Assembly (NCBI RefSeq): GCF_022429625.1
Contig: NZ_CP092483.1
Span: 1,674,001-1,738,000, forward strand
DNA length: 64,000 nt
Source: Devosia lacusdianchii
Lineage (GTDB): Bacteria > Pseudomonadota > Alphaproteobacteria > Rhizobiales > Devosiaceae
Direction: 5' to 3'
The position numbers and the translations under genes were made by a program. Below are positions 45,770 to 54,347 of the stretch, piece after piece. Under the pieces are notes generated by a model, which saw only the letters and a list, made by a program, of their open reading frames with translations, was not told the DNA's origin and searched no databases. Within the stretch, counting starts at the first letter, position 1. Every line of letters begins with the position of its first letter.

Positions 45770-46435
45770 TCAGTACCGGAACAGGCGGTAGGCGAAAGCC
45801 CGCGCGCCGAGGGTGACCGCCTTGGCGATGAGGTAGTACAGCACCGCGGCGATGGCGAAGTATTCGAAGGTCCGGAAGGTCTTGACGTTGAGCTCCTGCG
45901 TCACACCGGTCAGGTCGGTATTGAGCCCGACGACCACCCCGAGCGACGTCATGAGGATGGCCCAGACCATCTGGTTGGTCATCGGATGGAACACCGCGCG
46001 GAACATCTGCGGCAGCACGATCAGCCTGAACGCACTGATCGGCCCGAAGCCGAGCGAGCGCGCGGCGCGAACCTGTGTGGCCGGTACGGCGCGCAACCCG
46101 CCGCGGAAGGTCTCGGCGAGATATCCCGCATTGTTGAAGGCGATGCCGAACAGCAGCGCGGCAAAGCTATCGAGGTGAATGCCGAGCTGGCCGAGGCCGA
46201 AATAGGCCATGTAGATCTGGAACAGCGCCGGCGTATTGCGCGCGACCTCGATCCAGGTGCTGGCGATAGCGCGCAGCGTCTTGCTGCCAGAATTGCTCAT
46301 CAGAGCCAGCAGCACGCCGATGACAATGCCGATGATCATCGAAATGATCGCGATCTGCAGCGTCACCACGGCGCCTTCAAGCATTTGCGGAAGGGCCTGG
46401 AAGGCGGGGCGCCAATGGAAGGTGTAGTTGAACAT
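45770..46435 (-). CDS. Polar amino acid ABC transporter permease, second subunit
   Basis: 221 residues, same family as its partner: FNNAGYLAETFRGGLRAVPATQ and SLGFGPISAFRLIVLPQMFR give the EAA loop. Four to five hydrophobic segments. It starts about 100 bp after the binding-protein gene ends, with a hairpin between them. Confidence 0.88.
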   Translation of the reverse strand: MFNYTFHWRPAFQALPQMLEGAVVTLQIAIISMIIGIVIGVLLALMSNSGSKTLRAIASTWIEVARNTPALFQIYMAYFGLGQLGIHLDSFAALLFGIAFNNAGYLAETFRGGLRAVPATQVRAARSLGFGPISAFRLIVLPQMFRAVFHPMTNQMVWAILMTSLGVVVGLNTDLTGVTQELNVKTFRTFEYFAIAAVLYYLIAKAVTLGARAFAYRLFRY

Positions 46436-46508
46436 TAAGGGCGCGTTCCGTTGATCAAGGCGACATCAGGATGCGGCGGCTTAAAGGTCTTCCGGTAAGT
46501 CCGGAGAT

Positions 46509-46533
46509 GGGAGGCGCCTTGAGGACGCCTCCC
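46509..46533 (-). promoter_or_regulatory. Hairpin between amino acid binding-protein and permease genes
   Basis: GGGAGGCG and CGCCTCCC pair perfectly around a 9-nt loop, 10 bp after the binding-protein stop on the minus strand. There is no T-run, so it probably protects the 3' end of the binding-protein mRNA rather than ends transcription fully. Confidence 0.5.
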
Positions 46534-46542
46534 CAACTGCGA

Positions 46543-47358
46543 TCAGTAGTAGACGCCGGGAACCATCAGGTTCGGCGCTTCGCCTTCACCGACCCACTTG
46601 GCGTAGAGTTCGGCATAACGGCCAGTGCGGATCTGCTGGTTGACGAAGAGGTTCAGGTAGTTGATCAGGCCCTGCTCGTTGCGCAGCGTGATCAGGCCTA
46701 CATAATCGATCTCGTAGGGTGCCTTGCCACCCATGACGAAGCCGGGGAAGTTGCCGGTGGCGATGGTCGAACCGGCGACCGTGGACGTCACCACGGTGGC
46801 GTCGATCTGGCCCTGGGACAGCGCGAGCATCACGTCTGCCTGGGTCTGGTAGGAGCGGAACGAACCAGCCGGGTCGGCCCATTCGGTGACGCTCTTCTCG
46901 AGCGCGATGGCTTCATAGGTGCCGGAGGTCGAACCAACCTTCTTGCCCTTGAGGCTGTCATAGTCGGAAATGCCCAGGCCATCCTTGGTCAGCACCACCA
47001 TTTCGAAGGCGAAATAGGGGATGGAGAAGCCGACGGTCTTGGCGCGTTCCAGCGTATCCGAGGTCGAGGCTACACCGACGTCGACACGGCCCGAAACCAA
47101 AGCCGGAATACGGTCGGGGAAGGGCGTCTCGACGATTTCAGCCGTGACGCCGAGCGCGGCCGCCAGGTCATTGCAGGTATCGACGTCGAACCCGATCGGG
47201 GTGTTATTGGCGTCGCGGGATCCCATTGGCGGGAAATCCAGCACAACCGCACAGCGCAGGGTGCCTGACGCGATAATGTCGTCGAGCTTGTCGGCGTAAG
47301 CGGGCAAGGCAGTGGTCAACGAGGCAAGCGCCAGGGTGGCTGCGAGCAAGAGTTTCAT
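46543..47358 (-). CDS. Polar amino acid ABC transporter substrate-binding protein
   Basis: 271 residues from the ATG at 47358, where a signal peptide begins (LLLAATLALASLTTALPAYA). An upstream frame extension lacks signal features and is rejected. The mature protein is an SBP family 3 member: GTLRCAVVLDFPPMG, GFDVDTCNDLAAAL, RIPALVSGRVDVGVASTSDT and GKKVGSTSGTYEAI. It would bind an amino acid in the periplasm. The two CGTATACG palindromes just upstream probably control this operon, which extends to the tautomerase gene. Confidence 0.88.
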   Translation of the reverse strand: MKLLLAATLALASLTTALPAYADKLDDIIASGTLRCAVVLDFPPMGSRDANNTPIGFDVDTCNDLAAALGVTAEIVETPFPDRIPALVSGRVDVGVASTSDTLERAKTVGFSIPYFAFEMVVLTKDGLGISDYDSLKGKKVGSTSGTYEAIALEKSVTEWADPAGSFRSYQTQADVMLALSQGQIDATVVTSTVAGSTIATGNFPGFVMGGKAPYEIDYVGLITLRNEQGLINYLNLFVNQQIRTGRYAELYAKWVGEGEAPNLMVPGVYY

Positions 47359-47400
47359 GGTGGTTTCCCCTCCGTTAGAGCCGAGTGCGATCTCGACTTT

Positions 47401-47438
47401 TCGTATACGATATTCTAAACAGACCTGAACCGTATACG
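47401..47438. promoter_or_regulatory. Pair of CGTATACG palindromes, likely GntR operators
   Basis: TCGTATACGA (47401-47410) and CGTATACG (47431-47438, preceded by CC and followed by AT) are two direct copies of a palindrome with centres 29 bp apart, 43-80 bp before the binding-protein start. The pattern fits the FadR-family consensus T-N-G-T-N-A-C-N-A. They are likely sites for the GntR protein encoded divergently at 47668. Confidence 0.6.
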
Positions 47439-47483
47439 ATCTCTTAAGCCCGTCAACCCCTCCGAAAGACGATGTGCGCAATT

Positions 47484-47491
47484 TGTCGACA
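47484..47491. promoter_or_regulatory. TGTCGACA-core site in the amino acid operon control region
   Basis: The core is the middle of a 21 bp region whose arms GCAATT and AATTGC are inverted (47478-47498). It is one of four intergenic TGTCGACA copies in the island and may let the first GntR regulator also act here. Confidence 0.4.
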
Positions 47492-47667
47492 GAATTGCAG
47501 GCGCGGCGATCGAGCTGCGTTGCGTGGTTGCCCGGCTAGCGATCCGGCGGCTTGCTGGGGCCCGGTAAATTGACCGGCCCAGGTGTACGGAAATCTCGCA
47601 TTTCGAGCTGCCGACTCTCGGCCTGGTCCGATACTGATGCGTCATTGACACCGTTGGAGTAGCAGCC

Positions 47668-48342
47668 GTGCCGCTTAAGGCGATAAAGACCCCGGATCTG
47701 GGTGCCGTGCCGACGGCCTCCGACGTGATCGCCAATCACATCCGCGATGCCATCGTCTCTGGCGTGCTGGAGGAAAACGATCCGATCCGGCAGGACGATG
47801 TCGCCAAGCTCTTCAACGTCTCCAAAATTCCGGTGCGCGAGGCCCTCAAGCGCCTGGAGGCGGAGGGCCTGGTGCTGTTCCAGCGCAATAAGGGTGCCGT
47901 TGTCACCAGCATGAGCGATACAGAGTTGGCGCAAATCTTCGAAATTCGCGCCATGCTCGAATCCAACGCCATCCGCCTGGCGGTGCCGCATATGACCCCT
48001 GAGACTTTTGCGCGCGCCGAGGCGATCTGTGATGAATTCCAGACCGAATCCAATGTCGGCCGCTGGGCCGAACTGAACTGGAGCTTTCACTCCAGCCTCT
48101 ATCAGGACGCCAACAGACCGTATTTGATGAACCTGATCCGCTCGGTCAACGATCGCATAGAGCGCTATATCCGGCTGCAGCTGACCCTCTCGCATGGCGA
48201 GAAAACTGCCGACCTGGAGCATCGCGCCATCCTGGATGCCTGCAAGGCCGGCGATGGCGAGCTGGCTTCTCGGCTGCTCAGCGAGCACATTGTTGCCGCC
48301 TGGCAATCATTGCTGGCAAGCCTGCCGAAACAGGGGAGATAA
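47668..48342 (+). CDS. GntR-family regulator, FCD type (second)
   Basis: 224 residues from a GTG at 47668. The winged HTH is in DVIANHIRDAIVSGVLEENDPI and VAKLFNVSKIPVREALKRLEAEGLV; the FCD helical domain follows, with likely ligands in NWSFHSSLYQDANRPYL and LEHRAILDACKAGD. It is divergent from the amino acid operon and probably controls it through the CGTATACG pair. It differs from the regulator at 38088 in the recognition helix (SKIPVREAL against SRTPIREAL). Confidence 0.87.
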   Translation: MPLKAIKTPDLGAVPTASDVIANHIRDAIVSGVLEENDPIRQDDVAKLFNVSKIPVREALKRLEAEGLVLFQRNKGAVVTSMSDTELAQIFEIRAMLESNAIRLAVPHMTPETFARAEAICDEFQTESNVGRWAELNWSFHSSLYQDANRPYLMNLIRSVNDRIERYIRLQLTLSHGEKTADLEHRAILDACKAGDGELASRLLSEHIVAAWQSLLASLPKQGR

Positions 48343-48416
48343 CTGCCGCAGGCCAACCGCGTAAGAGCTGCTCTTGGACAAACCGAGAGCCATTCCTCTA
48401 CCTACAATGAAGTTGA

Positions 48417-48493
48417 TGGCGATCCCGGAGGGACTCGAACCCCCGACCAACAGCTTAGAAGGCTGCTGCTCTATCCAGCTGAGCTACGGGACC
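48417..48493 (-). tRNA. tRNA-Arg (TCT)
   Basis: 77 nt on the minus strand fold as a cloverleaf: acceptor GGTCCCG/CGGGATC, anticodon loop with TCT, T-arm GGTTCGAGTCC, discriminator G and encoded CCA. It lies between two regulatory genes, and no integrase or repeat end is next to it. Confidence 0.95.
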
Positions 48494-48551
48494 AGCTCGC
48501 GCCCCATTTAGCGCATTTTTGTCGAAAGGGAACCGCCCTTGTTTGCGGCTG

Positions 48552-49610
48552 TTACGAAGCGGCAAGCGATGAAGCGGGTAGGGCGGCTGGGGCAGTGCTG
48601 CCGCGCACGATCATTTCCGAGCTCAGCACCAGCCGTAGTGGCACCTGGCTCCGCGGCTGTCCCTCGATCAGGTCGATAAGCGCCGATGCCGCAATCCGGC
48701 CCAATGCTTCGCGTGGCTGGCGCATGGTGGTCAGGGGCGGGGAGAAGTGTGGGGCGACGGCAAGGTCGTCGAAGCCGATCACGGATATGTCGCGCGGGCA
48801 TTCGAGCCCGTGCCGTCTGATACCCGAGAGAAACCCGATCGCTGTCTCGTCATTGGCGGCGAAGATGGCGGTCGGTCGATCGGCAAGGGCGAGGAAGCTC
48901 TCGCTGACTTTGAGCCCGCGCTCCATCTCGAAATTGCCGTCGAACAACCATTGCCGGCAGACCGGCAGGCCGGCGGCTGTCAGGGCGTCGCGAAAGCCGG
49001 CCTCCCGGTCGTCGGTCAGCGTGTTGCCCGCCGGACCGCGTATATGGCCGATTCTCGTGTGGCCGAGACTGATCAGGTGCCGCGTTGCTAGCTCGGCCGC
49101 GTAGCGGTTGTCGGTCTTGACGGCGTGGAATGGGGCATTGGGAATGTCCTCGCACGCCATGACGATGGGCACTTCGGCCGGCTCGCCCGCCAGCTCGACC
49201 AGGTTTGCCAAGTCAACCGACCCGTCGAGCAGCAATAGGCCATCGGCGCGGTTGGAGAGGAAGAATTCCTGCAATCGGCGGTTCGCTTCCACGCCCACCA
49301 AACGGTTGGCGACCAGCACACCGTAACCACGCGCCGCAGCTGCGCGTTCGATGGCATCGAGGATGGTCGAGAAGAACGGATTGCGAATATCCGGCAGGGC
49401 GACAAGGATGGTTCGGGCCGTCCGCTTGCGCAAAGAGCGGGCAGTTTGGTTCAGCGTATAGCCGGTAACCCGCACGGCCTCCGAAATTCGTGCGCGGGTG
49501 TCCTCGCTCACCCTTGCCGGGCTCGACAGTGCACGGCTCACCGTGGCGGTCGAAACCTGGGCAAACCGCGCAACATCTTGAATCGTCGGAACTTTTCTTC
49601 CTGATGGCAT
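48552..49610 (-). CDS. LacI-family transcriptional regulator (keto-sugar/ABC locus)
   Basis: 352 residues from the ATG at 49610 (GAGGAGG lies 11 bases upstream; a GTG four codons earlier would overlap that site). HTH VPTIQDVARFAQVSTATVSRALSSPARVSEDTRARI, hinge LNQTARSLRKR, then the sensor domain with FAANDETAIGFLSGI and ISVIGFDDLAVAPHFSPPLTT. It is divergent from the sugar ABC operon, and two GCAATCGATT-type operators lie between them. Confidence 0.9.
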   Translation of the reverse strand: MPSGRKVPTIQDVARFAQVSTATVSRALSSPARVSEDTRARISEAVRVTGYTLNQTARSLRKRTARTILVALPDIRNPFFSTILDAIERAAAARGYGVLVANRLVGVEANRRLQEFFLSNRADGLLLLDGSVDLANLVELAGEPAEVPIVMACEDIPNAPFHAVKTDNRYAAELATRHLISLGHTRIGHIRGPAGNTLTDDREAGFRDALTAAGLPVCRQWLFDGNFEMERGLKVSESFLALADRPTAIFAANDETAIGFLSGIRRHGLECPRDISVIGFDDLAVAPHFSPPLTTMRQPREALGRIAASALIDLIEGQPRSQVPLRLVLSSEMIVRGSTAPAALPASSLAAS

Positions 49611-49694
49611 GCCTGGCAGCACCTCCTCAGGCCGTCAGAACCCGATCTGTCTAAATCGATCTTGACAGGTGCGCAACACGTGTATGAAACTCAT

Positions 49695-49740
49695 GCAATC
49701 GATTGCGGAGATTTCGGGAGCGGAACATGCAATCGATTAC
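49695..49740. promoter_or_regulatory. Tandem LacI-type operators GCAATCGATTGC / GCAATCGATTAC
   Basis: GCAATCGATTGC (49695-49706) is a perfect 12 bp palindrome with central CG; a second copy with one base changed is at 49729-49740. Centres are 34 bp apart, close to three helical turns, which would favour cooperative binding. They lie 97-142 bp before the binding-protein start and 85 bp or more from the divergent LacI start. A TTGACA at 49662-49667 could be a -35 element of the operon. Confidence 0.7.
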
Positions 49741-49836
49741 ATGCGGCCAGTCGGGGATGTCTCACAAGAAGGCAACCTGACGGCTGGCAGCTTCGCGGGA
49801 GCGCATTGCTCCAAGTGATCGTTGGGAGGACAACCT

Positions 49837-51075
49837 ATGAAGAAGTTTACGGTAGTTGCCGCCATGGCAACTGCTCTGCTCGGCTCCACCGCCGTCAATG
49901 CTGCGGATGTCGAAGTTATCCACTGGTGGACGTCTGGTGGCGAACAGGCCGCCGTTTCGGTGTTCGCTCGTGAGTTCGACGCCCTGGGCGAGGACAAATG
50001 GGTCGATACGGCCATTGCCGGTGGTGAGAACGCCCGTTCGGCCACGCTTCAGCGTACTCTCGGTGGCGATCCTCCGGGCGCCGCCCAGTTCAACATCAGC
50101 CGCCAGTTCGAAGAGCTTGCCGAAGCCGGCCTGCTGCTCGACCTGACTCCGCTGGCGGAAGAAGAAGGCTGGAAGGACTTTATCCGGCCCGCTGCAATTC
50201 TCGACGTCTGCGAATTCGAAGGCAAGATCTACTGCGTCCCGGTGAACATTCACTCGTGGCAGTGGGCCTGGGCTTCGGTTCCCGCCTTCGAAAAGGCTGG
50301 CGTGCCGCTGCCGAAGAACCTCGATGAATTCATCGCCGAGGCTCCCAAGCTGCAGGAAGCCGGTGTCATCCCCTTCGCCATCGGTGGTGAAGCCTGGCAG
50401 ATCGGTGGCGCCATGGGCGTCGTGATGCTGAGCCAGCTCGGCAAGACCGGCCATGAAGCGATCTACAAGGATCGCAACCTCGAAGTCGCTGGTGGCCCCG
50501 AAGTTCTGAACGCCATCAAGATCTTCAAGAGCCTCAAGACCTTCACCGACGAAGGTTCGGCCAACCGCACCTGGAACGACACGACCAACCTCGTGATCCA
50601 GGACCAGGCTGCCCTGCAGATCATGGGTGACTGGGCCCGTGGCGAATTCGCCGTTGCCGGCGAAAAGCCCGGTGTCGACTACGCCTGTATCGCTGGCCCC
50701 TCTGAAGAGGCCTACCTCGATACCGGCGGCGATATCTTCCTCTTCCCCAAGCAGGAAGATGCCGCGGTTGAAGCCGCACAGCTCAAGATGGCCTCGATGA
50801 TGGTCAATCCGCAGGTGCAGGCTCTGTTCAACAACGCCAAGGGCTCGCTCCCCGTGCGTGACGACGTCGATATGTCCCTCGCCGACGACTGCATGAAGGT
50901 CGGTCTGGACATCCTGAAGGACCCGAACCGCGTGATCCAGGGCGCAGGCATCTACCTGACCCAGGACTCGATCGGTCAGATGGACGATCTCTGGGCCGAA
51001 GCCTGGGCCAATCCCGACATGACTGCTGAGGAAATCCAGCAGCGTTTCGTCGATATCATCGCATCGGCTGAATAA
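49837..51075 (+). CDS. Sugar ABC transporter substrate-binding protein
   Basis: 412 residues from the ATG at 49837 (GGGAGGA 9 bases before it), with a signal peptide ending near VNA|ADVEVIHWW. HWWTSGGEQAAVSVFAREFD, VNIHSWQWAW and IMGDWARGEF place it near the GtsA-type glucose or disaccharide binding proteins of the CUT1 group. Codon usage is notably uniform in GGC/GCC/CTG, consistent with high expression. A hairpin follows the gene. The ligand is probably a glucoside or anhydrosugar handled by the downstream enzymes. Confidence 0.88.
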   Translation: MKKFTVVAAMATALLGSTAVNAADVEVIHWWTSGGEQAAVSVFAREFDALGEDKWVDTAIAGGENARSATLQRTLGGDPPGAAQFNISRQFEELAEAGLLLDLTPLAEEEGWKDFIRPAAILDVCEFEGKIYCVPVNIHSWQWAWASVPAFEKAGVPLPKNLDEFIAEAPKLQEAGVIPFAIGGEAWQIGGAMGVVMLSQLGKTGHEAIYKDRNLEVAGGPEVLNAIKIFKSLKTFTDEGSANRTWNDTTNLVIQDQAALQIMGDWARGEFAVAGEKPGVDYACIAGPSEEAYLDTGGDIFLFPKQEDAAVEAAQLKMASMMVNPQVQALFNNAKGSLPVRDDVDMSLADDCMKVGLDILKDPNRVIQGAGIYLTQDSIGQMDDLWAEAWANPDMTAEEIQQRFVDIIASAE

Positions 51076-51089
51076 GGCGATTGCTGACG

Positions 51090-51119
51090 AGCCGGGTGAC
51101 CCGCAAGGGCCGCCCGGCT
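51090..51119 (+). promoter_or_regulatory. Hairpin between sugar binding-protein and permease genes
   Basis: AGCCGGGTG and CGCCCGGCT pair (one G-U) around a 12-nt loop, 15 bp after the binding-protein stop. As in the other two importer operons of this window, it may hold back transcript decay or reduce permease expression. Confidence 0.55.
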
Positions 51120-51187
51120 TGCCATTGGGGCTCTAGGTCACGCTGAGTTCGGACCGCCCTTCATATCGACCCACAAGGGAAATCGTC

Positions 51188-52150
51188 ATGGCTCAGCTTG
51201 CTACGGCCAAAGAGGACGACGCTGCCAAAGCGGCAGGTCGCGCCTCTGGGCGGAAGCCGTTCCGCCTATCGACACTGATGTCCATCGTCGGCACCACGCC
51301 GATGATCCTGACCGCAGTCGGTGTCTTCGTCATCTGCATCCTCTATTCCTTCGTGCTCTCCTTCACGAATTCCCGCATCTTCCCGGCCTTCGGCGCCGAG
51401 AATTTCGTGGGCACCGACCAATATGCCCGCCTCTGGTCGACTGGCCGCTGGCTCGTATCGGTCAACAATATCTGGTTCTTCGGCCTGCTTTCGATCGCGG
51501 CCAACATGACCGCCGGCTACCTGCTCGCCGTATTCATGGACCAGCGCATCAGGGCGGAAGACCTGTTCCGCTCCATCTTTCTCTATCCCTTCGCCATGTC
51601 GCTCGTGATCACCGGCCTCGTCTGGCGCTGGATCCTCGATCCCAATTACGGCATCCAGGCCACCGTACGCGGCCTCGGCTTTGAGGATTTCCGCTTCGCG
51701 CCGCTGGTCAGCGCTGATACCGCCATCTACGGCCTCGTCGTCGCCGGCATCTGGAATGGCGTCGGCGTGACCATGGCCATAATGCTTGCCGGCCTGCGCG
51801 GCGTTGACTCCGAAATCTGGAAAGCCGCCAAGATCGACGGCATCCCTACCTGGCGGACTTACCTGTTCATCGTGCTGCCAATGATGCGCGGCGCGATCCT
51901 CACCGCCTTCATCCTGCAATGCGTCGGCGTGGTCCGCGTCTTCGACCTGATCGTCGCCATGACGCAGGGCGGCCCTGGCATCGCAACGCAGATGCCCGCC
52001 GTCTTCGTCATCCAGCACATTACCGACCGCTCGAATGTGGGCCTCGGCATGGCCGCGGCAACCATGATGCTGCTGCCGGTCGTCGTTCTGCTCGGCCTGC
52101 AGGTCTTCGTGCAGTGGCGCGCCAACCAGGCCAAGGGGAAAGCATCATGA
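51188..52150 (+). CDS. Sugar ABC transporter permease (MalF type)
   Basis: 320 residues with six membrane spans after a polar N-terminus (AKEDDAAKAAGRASGRKPFR). The EAA region is SEIWKAAKIDGIPTWRTYLFIVLP. It overlaps the next gene (ATGA). Part of the LacI-controlled importer. Confidence 0.9.
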   Translation: MAQLATAKEDDAAKAAGRASGRKPFRLSTLMSIVGTTPMILTAVGVFVICILYSFVLSFTNSRIFPAFGAENFVGTDQYARLWSTGRWLVSVNNIWFFGLLSIAANMTAGYLLAVFMDQRIRAEDLFRSIFLYPFAMSLVITGLVWRWILDPNYGIQATVRGLGFEDFRFAPLVSADTAIYGLVVAGIWNGVGVTMAIMLAGLRGVDSEIWKAAKIDGIPTWRTYLFIVLPMMRGAILTAFILQCVGVVRVFDLIVAMTQGGPGIATQMPAVFVIQHITDRSNVGLGMAAATMMLLPVVVLLGLQVFVQWRANQAKGKAS

Positions 52151-53070
52151 CCACCGAAACCATGACAGCCGCTCCCATCAGTTCGCGCATCGAGGCCGGC
52201 CCGCGTGGCGCCAAGCCCAAGACGCTGACTGCCAGCCGCGTCGGCATCTATCTCTTCCTGATCCTGGCCGCGCTGTTCTTCCTCATGCCGCTCTGGGTGA
52301 TGGTCGTGACGTCGCTCAAGACCATGCCGGAAATCCAGCTCCGCAACATCTTCCAGTGGCCGCAGCAGATTACTTTCGAACCTTGGCTCAAGGCCTGGGA
52401 CACCGCCTGTACCGGTCGCGATTGCAACGGCCTCAAGCCGGGCTTCCTCAACTCGGTCAAGATTACCGTCGTCGGCACTACCGTTTCGATCATCATCGCT
52501 TGCCTCAACGGCTATGCGTTGTCGTTCTGGAGGTACAAGGGCGCCAACGTCCTGTTCGGCCTGCTCGTATTCGGCGCCTTCGTGCCGTACCAGGTGGTGA
52601 TCTATCCGCTGATCGTCGGCTTCCGCGAGCTTGGCATTTTCGGCACCTTCCCGGGGATCATCCTGATCCACACCATCTTCGGCATGCCGATCCTGACGCT
52701 GCTGTTCCGCAACTTCTTCGCGGCCCTGCCGCCGGAACTGTTCAAGGCAGCACGCGTCGACGGGGCAGGGTTTTGGCAGATCTTCTTCCAGATCATGGTG
52801 CCGATGGCCGTGCCGATCACCATCGTGGCGGTCATCCTGCAGGTCACGGGCATCTGGAACGACTTCCTGTTCGGCACCGTCTTTGCCGGTCGCGAGAACA
52901 TGCCGATGACCGTGCAGCTCAACAACATCGTCAATACGACAACTGGCGTGCGCGAATACAACGTGCACATGGCGGCGACCATTCTGACCGCAGCCGTGCC
53001 GCTGGCTGTCTATTTCATCTCGGGTAAATGGTTCGTCCGCGGCATCGCCGCCGGTGCGGTGAAGGGTTAA
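52147..53070 (+). CDS. Sugar ABC transporter permease (MalG type)
   Basis: 307 residues starting at the ATG that overlaps the previous stop. Six membrane spans, EAA motif ELFKAARVDGAGFWQIFFQIMVP, C-terminus GKWFVRGIAAGAVKG as in CUT1 permeases. A segment with two cysteines (TACTGRDC, about residues 79-86) lies in the first periplasmic loop and could form a disulfide. Confidence 0.9.
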   Translation: MTTETMTAAPISSRIEAGPRGAKPKTLTASRVGIYLFLILAALFFLMPLWVMVVTSLKTMPEIQLRNIFQWPQQITFEPWLKAWDTACTGRDCNGLKPGFLNSVKITVVGTTVSIIIACLNGYALSFWRYKGANVLFGLLVFGAFVPYQVVIYPLIVGFRELGIFGTFPGIILIHTIFGMPILTLLFRNFFAALPPELFKAARVDGAGFWQIFFQIMVPMAVPITIVAVILQVTGIWNDFLFGTVFAGRENMPMTVQLNNIVNTTTGVREYNVHMAATILTAAVPLAVYFISGKWFVRGIAAGAVKG

Positions 53071-53074
53071 GCAG

Positions 53075-54160
53075 ATGACGCAACACAGTGTATCCATTCG
53101 CGATCTGTCGCTAAACTTCGGCAATGTGAAGGTGCTCGAACACCTCGACCTCGATATCGCGCAGGGCGAGTTCATCGTCCTGCTCGGACCGTCGGGTTGC
53201 GGCAAGTCCACCTTGCTCAACTGCATTGCCGGTCTGCTCGATGTCTCCGACGGCCAGATCTTCATCGGCGGCAAGAACGTCACCTGGGAAGAGCCGAAGG
53301 ACCGCGGCATCGGCATGGTGTTCCAGTCCTACGCGCTCTATCCACAGATGACGGTGGAGCGGAATCTCAGCTTCGGCCTGCGCGTCGCCGGCATGAAGAA
53401 GGACGAGATCGAACGCCGCGTCCAGCGCGCCGCCGAAATCCTCCAGATCGGGCCGTTGCTGCAGCGCAAGCCGGTGGAATTGTCGGGTGGCCAGCGTCAG
53501 CGCGTCGCCATCGGCCGTGCGCTGGTGCGTGACGTGGACGTGTTCCTGTTCGACGAGCCGCTATCCAACCTCGACGCCAAGCTCCGCTCGGACCTGCGCG
53601 TCGAGATCAAGCGGCTGCACCAGCGGCTCAAGAACACCATGATCTACGTGACCCACGACCAGATCGAGGCCCTGACGCTCGCCGACCGCATCGCCATCAT
53701 GAAGAATGGCGTGATCCAGCAGCTCAGCGATCCGCACACCATCTACAACAAGCCGGTCAACCTCTATGTCGCCGGTTTCATCGGGTCGCCGTCGATGAAC
53801 TTCCTGCAGGGGACGATCAACGGCTCCACCTTCACCGCCGAAGATGGCACGGAGATTCCGATCGGGACCTACCAGTTCACGACCCCGGCCGCCGCTGCGA
53901 CCAAGGGCATCCTGGGCGTTCGCCCCGAGCACATCGTTCTTGGCGACGACGTGGCCAAGATGCCGTTCTCGACCGAAGTCGAAATCGAGATCGTTGAGCC
54001 GATGGGTTCGGACACCCTGGCGTGGACCAAGATCGCCGGACAGGCCGTCACCTTCCGTGCCGATAGCGATGTCCATCTCACCGTCGGGCAGAAGCTGGTC
54101 GTGGGCTTCGATCCCGCCCGCGGCTCGATCTTCAGCACGGAGACGACCAACCGTCTCTGA
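53075..54160 (+). CDS. Sugar ABC transporter ATP-binding protein (MalK/UgpC type)
   Basis: 361 residues with Walker A GPSGCGKST, signature LSGGQRQRVAIGRA, Walker B FLFDEPLSNLDAKLR, switch His in VTHDQIEALTLADR, and a C-terminal TOBE domain (GVRPEHIVLG). It follows the permease by 4 bp and completes the importer. A GC-rich stem-loop lies in the 187 bp before the next gene (about 54185-54200). Confidence 0.9.
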   Translation: MTQHSVSIRDLSLNFGNVKVLEHLDLDIAQGEFIVLLGPSGCGKSTLLNCIAGLLDVSDGQIFIGGKNVTWEEPKDRGIGMVFQSYALYPQMTVERNLSFGLRVAGMKKDEIERRVQRAAEILQIGPLLQRKPVELSGGQRQRVAIGRALVRDVDVFLFDEPLSNLDAKLRSDLRVEIKRLHQRLKNTMIYVTHDQIEALTLADRIAIMKNGVIQQLSDPHTIYNKPVNLYVAGFIGSPSMNFLQGTINGSTFTAEDGTEIPIGTYQFTTPAAAATKGILGVRPEHIVLGDDVAKMPFSTEVEIEIVEPMGSDTLAWTKIAGQAVTFRADSDVHLTVGQKLVVGFDPARGSIFSTETTNRL

Positions 54161-54347
54161 TCGTCAATTGCTCCATTCCGCGGCGGCGCCCCCGGGCGCC
54201 CCGCCACCTGTCAGCCGGACTTTTTCGCCAATGTTACTTTTGCGGTAGCTGGCCTTTCCCGACAGCGCGACAGCACAGCCAAACATCGCTATCTGCTGGT
54301 CCGCAAACGCGCCCAGCAGTCCATTCTAACGTTACAAAGAGGCCCAA

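Larger units (their letters stand above)
47359..47667. promoter_or_regulatory. Divergent control region between amino acid operon and GntR gene
   Basis: 309 bp without a convincing gene. It holds, from left to right: TCGTATACGA (47401-47410), a second CGTATACG (47431-47438), the TGTCGACA core at 47484-47491 inside a GCAATT...AATTGC frame, and an imperfect GC-rich inverted repeat around 47557-47580 (GGGCCCGGT and ACCGGCCC). No clear promoter hexamers can be named. Confidence 0.6.
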
